Shown here one piece after another: positions 56,554-64,000 of a stretch of 64,000 nt of DNA; the stretch's first letter is position 1, and every line of letters begins with the position of its first letter. Made by a program: the position numbers and the translations under genes. Below the pieces are notes generated by a model. The model saw only the letters and a list, made by a program, of their open reading frames with translations, was not told the DNA's origin and did not search any database. The stretch is from Metridium senile (taxonomy: Eukaryota > Cnidaria > Anthozoa > Actiniaria > Metridiidae). Location: assembly GCA_949775045.1 (NCBI GenBank), contig OX459108.1, positions 4,952,461 to 5,016,460 on the forward strand, read 5' to 3'.

Positions 56554-57546
56554 ATGGATAACAGAAAATTATCAAACCATTATTATAGTCAAAAAGGCTA
56601 TTGGAAAGGTTATGAATCTATTGATAAACTAGCTGGTGTCACAAATATTGATAAAGCTATTGTTAAAAAGTGGTTGGAAAAACAAGCATTATGGCAGATA
56701 TATTTACCTAAACCACAATATATCCCAAGATATCATTGGAATGTTGAAAAAGTAAATCAGACCCATCAAGCTGATTTACTATTCCTACCTCATGACATAG
56801 TTAAACGAAAGGTATACAAATATGCTCTTGTGGTTGTCGACATTGCCAGTAGGTACATAGATGCAGAGCCTTTGACGTCTAAATACTCATCAGAGGTATC
56901 GAGAGGTATTGAAAATATATATTCCAGACGTTTGAAATGGCCTGAAACAATTATTGTAGATCCTGGCACGGAATTCATGGGTAATGTTACAAAAATAATG
57001 AAAAACAAATCTGTTAAGATACAAAGATCAGAAGCTAATAACCATAGAGCCCAAGCATTAGTCGAACGCGCTAATCGAACTATTGCAGAGAAGCTATTTA
57101 GTTATCAGTACAGTAAAGAAATGGTAATGGAACAAAATGAAAGATCCCGTGAATGGGTTGAAATACTGCCAGCTGTCATACAAAGTATAAACAGTGGAGT
57201 AAAAAGAATTACTGGAAAAACACCGATTGATGCTATAAAATTAAAAGAAGTAGGTGAAAATCATGTGAAGTATAAAAGACCTGTTGGATTAGATGAAATC
57301 CGTCTTCCTCCAGGTGTGAAAGTTAGATATTTGTATGCTCCAGGTGAGTTGGAAGGTGGTAATCAAAGAGCTACAGACCCTATATGGTCATTAGAAATAT
57401 ATGACATAACAAGGGCTGTTGTATCGACTAATCAACCTGTATTATATTACCTATCTGATGGTGCACCGAAAAGAAATTTCGTCAGAGAAGAATTACAAGT
57501 TGTACCCGAAGATACTAAGTTACCACCTGATAGTGTTTTAAAATAA
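56554..57546 (+). CDS. Polinton integrase (RVE, DDE type)
   Basis: 330 aa. The catalytic triad is visible: D74 (HQADLLF), D136 (IIVDPGTEF) and E171 (ALVERANR), with 34 residues between the last two. An N-terminal helical region precedes the core (WLEKQALWQIYLPKPQY). A C-terminal SH3/chromo-like beta region (DPIWSLEIYDI, VYY-like LYYLSDG) follows. The enzyme would cut and join the element ends into host DNA. All key residues are present and the frame is intact. Transcribed away from the capsid gene and converging on polB, whose extended reading frame it overlaps by 9 bp. Confidence 0.92.
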   Translation: MDNRKLSNHYYSQKGYWKGYESIDKLAGVTNIDKAIVKKWLEKQALWQIYLPKPQYIPRYHWNVEKVNQTHQADLLFLPHDIVKRKVYKYALVVVDIASRYIDAEPLTSKYSSEVSRGIENIYSRRLKWPETIIVDPGTEFMGNVTKIMKNKSVKIQRSEANNHRAQALVERANRTIAEKLFSYQYSKEMVMEQNERSREWVEILPAVIQSINSGVKRITGKTPIDAIKLKEVGENHVKYKRPVGLDEIRLPPGVKVRYLYAPGELEGGNQRATDPIWSLEIYDITRAVVSTNQPVLYYLSDGAPKRNFVREELQVVPEDTKLPPDSVLK

Positions 57547-60500
57547 TTTGCTTGACTTTTTTTTACGCTTAGGAACTTCTTGTAAAGCTACCCTATCATA
57601 ATGATCAATACTACCTTGATAACGTTTTATGAAATCGCCTTTTTCATGATCATATATCCATTCATCAATATTTTTATACCCGTATGCATCTGTATGGATG
57701 TCGTCGGCGCATATATTACGTTTGTCATCATCTCGGCTTAGGGCAACTTTGTTTACCGTTTCTGTGAATATTTGATGTTTATGAGAACGGATAACATTCA
57801 TTTTTCTCATAGCTTGCGTTCCTTCAAATAAACATTCTTTGTAGTCGTCAAATGAAATGGTTTTGTCTACTACTGACTTCTTGACTCCCTTACATCGTTT
57901 TCCAACTTTTTAATTATCTATTTTATATGCGTATAGTTTTGCTCTAAGACCTACAAACTCTGTTATTTCTTGACCGGCCGTTTCATCTTTCATCATTCCA
58001 ATAACTTTTTTGTTAATACGGCTGGTAATCCCTTTATGATTTTCTGGATAATTGGTTGTATCAAACTTTTCCTTGATATCTTTCTCAATGTCTTTGTAAA
58101 AATCATCTGTTTCAATCTCATACATTAACGAATCGGTGTCTGTGAATAGTAGTTGTGCTTTGCTTGCATATTTTGGTTTAATATAATTATAGTGGAAGTC
58201 ATACATCAGATTCTTTGAGATATCTAGAATTGACATTCCAACGTATATAGGTTTGTTGAACATCAGCTCTGTCTTACCCATATGTATTGCTGCTAGATTT
58301 TCGGAGAATATTGTTCGTTTCTTATAGTTTGGTTTATTAATTAATTTCGCTGCTTGAGGCTCATTTGTGACCAGTCTAATATCCTGTCTGTTTCGAATAT
58401 TTTCCATTGTCTTACCGAATACACTGTTGTTCATAAGTTTGAAGAAATCCTTCTCGAAATCATTCTTACCATTAGTTCTTAGTTCTGTGTTAAGATTAAT
58501 ATATTGTGCCAACCATTTTGATTCAGTAAACGTAATACCTCTATGGATTTTGGTTAGCTTCATTCCAAGACTAATATATAATTTCAAGGTCTCATGATGA
58601 ACCACGTATTTTGTCTTATTCTCTAGATTTGGTATAAGCTTCTCAACCTTGTTAACTGTTAATCGTTCAGGTGCTAGTGGGTACTCGTTATGCAGTTTAT
58701 GTAATTCAACAGGATAATCTAGATCAACTTCTAAAATACAAGGAAGTTTATCCCACTGCTTAACCTCACTTTTGTTCATCCATCTGAAACCATGTGTTGG
58801 TAGCTTCTCAGACATAGCCCAACCATAGAGATTATTAGCATCTAGATATTTGATAAATACTTCTTTTTGCTTCTTATTGAATGATTTCATATATTTGTTG
58901 TTAGCTTTTGCATATCGTTTGCTTATCATACTAATACCCCCACGAATGCCTGATTCAATCATAAGTGTCATATCTGGATCACTCAATAGCTCTAGTTCAA
59001 TATTTGTCTTTTTCAGCATAGAGTCCCAACTAAGCCCTGGTGCTGTGTAGTACCATGCTGGATCTAGTTTATAATTCTCCATACACACATCCCGGAACGT
59101 TTCAAACACGTCCGCCAATAGGATGACATCACTATTAAGATATAGGTTGTGGTACTCCTGCATGGTTTTTATTCCAAATGTTTTCCATACTTCCTGTGCA
59201 TGTTTGTAATCCTCATCTGATATGTTGGTGTTGTTCAGCTTGCTATAAAATTCTTCTTTTGTTGGTAATGATGTTTCATTCAACTTATCCAATGAGTTGA
59301 CATAATCATATGGGTATACTCCTTTTCTCAATAACAAATCTAGCTCCTTACCCTCATAGAACATAGCCATATTTATGAATTGTTCTTTTTGAAGATTGCT
59401 TACTAATGAGTCCAAACTTGAACTCATAAACTTGAAACTATCAATAAATCTAATCTCACGTTTTACACTACACTCTTTTCCATCCTTGTTTGTAAATTTA
59501 TCCACTACTATCTCCTTTTTGAAACTGATATATTTCTCTTCATTATTAGGAATACAATCTATTTTACCCTGTGAGACACCAAGATTTTTGATGAATAAAT
59601 GTGAATCATAGCCTGATAAATTATGAAATATCACTGGTATATGCTTTGGTATTTTATAGTTCAAATTACATTCATTGTGTGAGGCTCCACGATATTTACC
59701 TGTAAGATGGTCATGATCTAGAACCTTATCACCAGCTAATTCATTATAACATATATGACAAAGAGTTGCCTTATTATAGTTTTCATTATCCTTAGCAGTC
59801 ATTTTGACCTTCTTGTTATAATTGTACTTTGCATATATACTTCTTACTGTCTTTTCTATTGATTCTACAAATTTTTGACCTATATCCTCATCCTCCGACT
59901 TCTTGGTATATCTGTGGATAGATGGTTTGTACAGCGTGTCATCATAACATTTTACCATATAGCAGTACCCGCTAGGAGTATGTTTCTGATACTGTTGTGT
60001 AAATGAACTATTATCTTCTTGTTGGCATGTTGATATAGGTTCTGTAAATGCTTCAAAATCACTGTAGATGACAAATGGGACCCGCATAGAGTGGTTGTAA
60101 TTTTTGAAAGCTAGCATTGTGCCTTTCTTTGGTAGTTTAATTTTTATAGCATCATGATTTTTACAGTATTCTACGTGGTTGTCCAATGATATTTGTGTTT
60201 TGAATGATAACAAACATCTTTCACAATAATATCGACTATGTCCATTTTTACTAGTTTGAGAATTAATTAGCCGAGACATACTTTTGATCCAGCAATAATG
60301 ATTTGTCTTATCGTTTGATATTAGTAGAAGGTCTAATGTTTTTTCTCTATTGTTATTTCCACTAATTCTAATTGGGTAAGTCTCTTTCTTCTCATCATAA
60401 GCATATACGTTTACAGCATATTCTGGATTATTCATTTCAAATATACCAATCTTATCAACTTGTACTGGAAACTCAAGTCCATCCCAGCATAGTTTTTTAG

Positions 60501-61383
60501 AGTTTTCTTTCAAAAATTTTGTAATTCTTTCAGGATGTACTTTTGTTGGAAATATCGCTCTTGTAACCGACCATTTGAAACATTCATTGTCTTTATTATT
60601 AATGTTAACAATAGCTTCTTTCTGTTTTAGTTTTTCAGGTAATTGTATGTATGATTTAGCTGCTATAGGGTTATACTTATCAATGTTAATATCTAGATGA
60701 TTAATTTTATTAAAAATCCAACCTGAACCTTTGTTTTGATAATTACCTACATTTTCTAAAATATTCTCAGTTAGTCTATTGTAAACATCTTCTGTATTAG
60801 TAGCTTCTGTTATTATCTCTATCTTACTATGAAAATAACTGTATGAATACACCTTATCTTTCTGATTCATCTTGTAAAATTCAACCTCTAACAAAAGCTT
60901 CATCTTGATTGGTTTTTCATGTTGTTTTAAGAAATATATAACATCCAGTTTATTATCAGCTAGAAATGTTTTTGGGTCTGTCTTATCAGTTCCATCAATT
61001 CTATATGATTTTAGAAACCCTTTTAACGCAGATTTAACCACCCTAATTTTTGGTTTTTCTCCCACATTCATAACATCTTTGATTTTCGGTTTTTCTTTCT
61101 TATTGTAAATATCTTGGATTTTATTTTTCAAAGCCTCAAGACGATTATTTATTGGTTTTTTAATATTTGGTGGTACATATGATAGAATCCAATCTGCAAA
61201 TTTATTCAGATTTGTTTGAATTTTACCACTGGTATTTTGCATTGTATATACCGTTTTTACTGGTTTAACAGGCTTTAAAATAGGCACATTTATCTCTTCT
61301 ATCGGTTGATCCATAATATTATTAGACATTTTATTATTATTTATATAAGGTGCTATATCTTTAAGTATCATTTTCGAAGACAT
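57538..61383 (-). pseudogene. polB: protein-primed DNA polymerase B, interrupted by one in-frame TAA
   Basis: From ATG 61383, 1157 codons run to TAA at 57912-57910. The same frame reopens and continues 123 codons to 57538, covering the usual PolB C-terminus (MNVIRSHKHQIF, NKVALSRDDDKR). Domains: a Polinton-type N-terminal region; a zinc-finger-like CERCLLSF...H near 386; exonuclease motifs SDFEAF (about 441), NLSGYD (about 588) and LNSDVILLAD (about 748); an endonuclease-VII-like insert (CHICYNEL, VLDHDHLTG, about 545-570); and polymerase motifs A DANNLYGWAM (about 848), B KLMNNSVFGK (about 985) and C FTDTDSLMYE (about 1080). All catalytic residues are present upstream of the stop; only the thumb and C-terminal tail are cut off. 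It copies the element from protein-primed ends. The start codon lies inside the inverted repeat. Confidence 0.9.
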
Positions 61384-61875
61384 TTCTATATATAAATAAA
61401 AGTTTTTATAAAATCTAAGTAAACGCACTTCAACTTAAAATTAAAACACATAATAAACGCACCAATAGTGAATAAAAGGTTAGGATTTCATTTTAGATCC
61501 TAGGGTTAGGTACCTAGGTTAGATTCCCATTTTTAACCGAAATTTGATCACACTAATTTCCCAGAATTTGATCACACTAATTTCCTAGAATTTTTGGTCA
61601 CGACATTTCCCAGAATTTTTGGTCACGCAATCCTATGTTAAATTTCCTGTCACGCAATCCTATGTTAAATTTCCTGTCACATGATCCAATTTCCATTTTT
61701 AAAGAACCATTTTGAATTACCATTTTTAAAGATAAATTTTGAATTTCCGTTTTGAAAGCCTATGCAAATTGTTCTTTGGAAGATCCAGCCGTGGCAACAG
61801 AAAAGTGATACAGTAACGAAATCCAATTTTGAACTCAACGGCAAATTGTCCTCGAATCGGCCATTGACTACTACT
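61080..61875 (-). repeat. Polinton right terminal inverted repeat
   Basis: Inverse of 46144-46890. The outer part (about 61330-61875) is nearly identical to the left end. The inner part covers the first ~95 codons of polB, including 66 bp missing from the left copy. Confidence 0.85.
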
Positions 61876-61880
61876 TCGTT
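61876..61880. repeat. target-site duplication TCGTT (right), partner 46139-46143
   Basis: TCGTT directly follows the right end and directly precedes the left end. Extending to 6 bp gives one mismatch. Confidence 0.7.
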
Positions 61881-62454
61881 TTAGCAATTTAAGTTATGGA
61901 CAATTCGAAAATGTTTCCTAAAACTACATTTATTCACCTATCAGATAATGTATACTTTTATAACAAAATATTGTAAAGCTTGAGCACAATTTGAGGTCGC
62001 GCACATAGGGGTCCATAACCAGTCCTGATACCTTAACTGGGTTTTAATGATGTAAAACCCATCTAATGTTGATGTATAATAATTTTTCATTTTGATATTT
62101 CTTGCATTTTACGGCGATAGTTTGTAGTCAAAACATATGTGTGCCCTGAATTGTTTTTAATTGTGGTAAAAGTACAACTCTTCCATAACATTTTGGTATA
62201 AATAGTTGTGAAGAAATCAAAAAATAATGGATCAGTAACGCTATTGTCTTGAAGCTGATTATCAAGTATTATGTAATCATTTCATTTCTTGAAGGTCATC
62301 CACGAAATTCTTTTTCTGAATTTTATTAAATTGCCTTTTTAAAATTAGTGATTATTAAACCAGATAATTTAGTATTTTAGAACATGATCCGAACCTTGAC
62401 ACAAAATAGTTTATCGATAATTTCCAAAACAAATAAGGGACACACACATTATAT
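61881..62454. other. right flank; includes a fragment of the palindrome-arm repeat
   Basis: 62013-62080 repeats the palindrome-edge sequence (CCAGTCCTGATACCTTAAC) joined to an inner segment of the arm (TTTTAATGATGTAAAACCC, compare 24329-24347). No gene. Confidence 0.5.
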
Positions 62455-63027
62455 GGTTTATAGCGGAGCTAAGGCCCGCACCAGCGGAGCTCCATACTTT
62501 AGAAAAAATGGTAACCCATCTAGTTGATTTTTCGTCGACCGACACAGGAAGCCCATGCTGTCCGTCCGTCCGTGTACATCACGATTCTGATTGGCTACTT
62601 ATTTATGGCGGGAATTGAAGACAAAAAAGTCAAACAAACAACAACAAAATAGTACTTGCTAATAGAGCTTTCATTAATACAAAATGTGAACGAAGAAAGA
62701 TGAACTTCGAAGAACATAAAGAGAGTTTTGATCGAAGAAGAACGTAAATTTGAAGGACACAAAAACGAAGAAATTATACTAAAGAAAAGCAAAAGACTGA
62801 ATACAAAAGATCAAGAAAACGTATTTGTAGATACCTTCGCGGAAGAATAGATCTAAAGACTACAGCAATTTAAAAAAATTGATAAAGAAGCGACCTTGTT
62901 TGTTATGAAAACTGTCTTCAAATCGCTTCCCTCGGCACAGTTTTTTTGAAGGATTTTCAACAAAATTCAAGTACATACATTTATTCGTTGAAGAGAAGAA
63001 AACCTCAAGAAAATAAGCACCGATAAA
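62455..63027 (+). repeat. promoter/first-exon-like repeat, copy 2
   Basis: Same orientation and similar order of blocks as 19668-20163, ending at the same donor (CGATAAA, GTAAGTT; GT at 63028). It includes an inverted CCAAT box near 62588 and GCGGAGCT motifs near 62464 and 62484. Confidence 0.5.
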
Positions 63028-64000
63028 GTAAGTTCAAGATTATTATTTCTTTCAAGTTTTTGAGAGACAAAAAAAAACTGTTTGATATAACGAGCGTGAA
63101 AAAAAAACACCTACAAACTTGCAATAATTAAGCCTCAAAAAGGAAAAATCCGTTCTCGTTTTATTATAGAAAGAAAAGAGAAAAGGTTTATCTCCATTTT
63201 ATTTACTTTTTGAGATAAAAATTAAATTGTACTTTTCGTGGCCTTTGGTCGATTGAAAAAGGTGTTTATTTATGTACTTTTTAAACCTCATAAACGGAAA
63301 TTATCAAAGATGAAATGAAATACAAACATAATTTAAAATTGGTTGAATAACTTCTGTTTATTTAGCAATATTGACTATTTTACGCTTACTAAACGAACTT
63401 TTTTAGTAGTTTTTACTTCAAAGTCGTTAAATTTTTGTTTACAGAACAAAATGATGTTTTACACAAAGTTTTTCATAATAAAATACCTTGTTTTAAAATC
63501 CTTGTATTTTCAAATCGATCTTGTGTTGGTAGAACTTATTCTTGAGGCTTTTAATTCCATTTCAAAAGAACTTTTTGTTTTGTTTTGAACTGATTTGCCA
63601 TGACTTTTTTTTAGTAAATCTAATACGATCAAAAGGGTTTTTTTTTTACAAAGAAATGTTTTAAAATTTCCTTTTTTCCTTTTAATACATAGTCACCATC
63701 CTATTAAGGTCTAGTTCAAATAATGTTTTTGTCAATTTGAAGCTCAAAATCTTGATTTTTCTCAGCGTTTTGTCTTGTATTTGAAGCAAATGTGAAGCAA
63801 AAAGGTGCCTTGGCATTGGCAAACGCGTCAAAAATAGAACTTGTCACGTTAGCGTGTCATGACACAAAGTCACGTTTGTCACAAATGAAATCTAAAAATT
63901 AATCTTTCAGAAACGCGTGAAAAAAACCTTTCGCTAGAAACGCTATAGTGATATCGATTTTTTTTTAGTTTATTTTTTAAAAATAAAAATTGTTTGGGTT
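63028..64000. other. non-coding to the window edge
   Basis: AT-rich with long T runs; no exon, RNA gene or repeat boundary recognised. Confidence 0.4.

Larger units (their letters stand above)
46144..61875. mobile_element. Polinton/Maverick, full length (15.7 kb)
   Basis: It is bounded by inverted repeats starting AGTAGTAGTCAATGG and flanked by TCGTT on both sides (46139-46143 and 61876-61880). Target duplications of this family are usually 6 bp; here five match and the sixth does not. Gene content is diagnostic: protein-primed PolB, RVE integrase, packaging ATPase and a jelly-roll capsid protein. Layout: chimeric HNH gene (+), a block of structural and accessory genes (-), integrase (+), PolB (-). 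Size and content match complete cnidarian Polintons. At least two genes carry nonsense changes, so this copy is probably not autonomous. Confidence 0.92.

Overview
The window looks like nuclear DNA of a cnidarian, probably an anthozoan. This is inference. It rests on strong AT bias, sparse small exons with canonical GT/AG splice sites, a secreted-toxin-like gene resembling the jellyfish-toxin (CaTX/CfTX-like) family, dense foldback and MITE-type repeats, and a full-length Polinton/Maverick of the type common in cnidarians. No prokaryotic operons, rRNA or intact tRNA genes were seen.

Layout. 0.2-3.2 kb: two phase-compatible minus-strand exons of a toxin-like protein. 4.5-18.1 kb: almost all repeats, including a 686-bp foldback element, a CCTGGACT-type minisatellite, a 3.16-kb insertion with TTAA target duplications (its empty site is present at 17.97 kb), a 2.3-kb element with 490-bp inverted ends, and a 205-bp TA-flanked MITE. 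The TTAA element carries an exon for a Cys/His-rich protein. 18.3-18.9 kb: a decayed coding relic behind a pair of CRE palindromes. 20.4-22.7 kb: a small secreted-protein gene that can be read completely from TATA box through four exons to stop. 22.8-44.65 kb: an enormous imperfect palindrome whose centre holds a 4.3-kb direct duplication and at least nine copies of a roughly 300-bp element; no convincing genes lie in it. 44.9-45.5 kb: a second small spliced gene.

46,144-61,875: a 15.7-kb Polinton with inverted terminal repeats of roughly 750 bp and a TCGTT target duplication. It encodes protein-primed DNA polymerase B, a retroviral-type integrase, an FtsK/HerA-like packaging ATPase, a double-jelly-roll-type major capsid protein, a probable penton/minor capsid protein, a BRO-N/nuclease/zinc-finger protein and several small membrane or coiled-coil proteins. 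Polymerase, integrase, ATPase and capsid genes together are the standard kit of a virus-like self-synthesising transposon: the integrase inserts it, the polymerase copies it from protein-primed ends, and ATPase plus capsids could package it. This copy is damaged. PolB and a second large gene each carry a single in-frame TAA, a third gene may be frameshifted, and no capsid-maturation protease was recognised. The left repeat carries a duplicated polB 5' end fused to the tail of an HNH homing endonuclease.

61.9-64 kb: host flank with a second copy of a promoter/first-exon-like repeat also seen at 19.7-20.2 kb.
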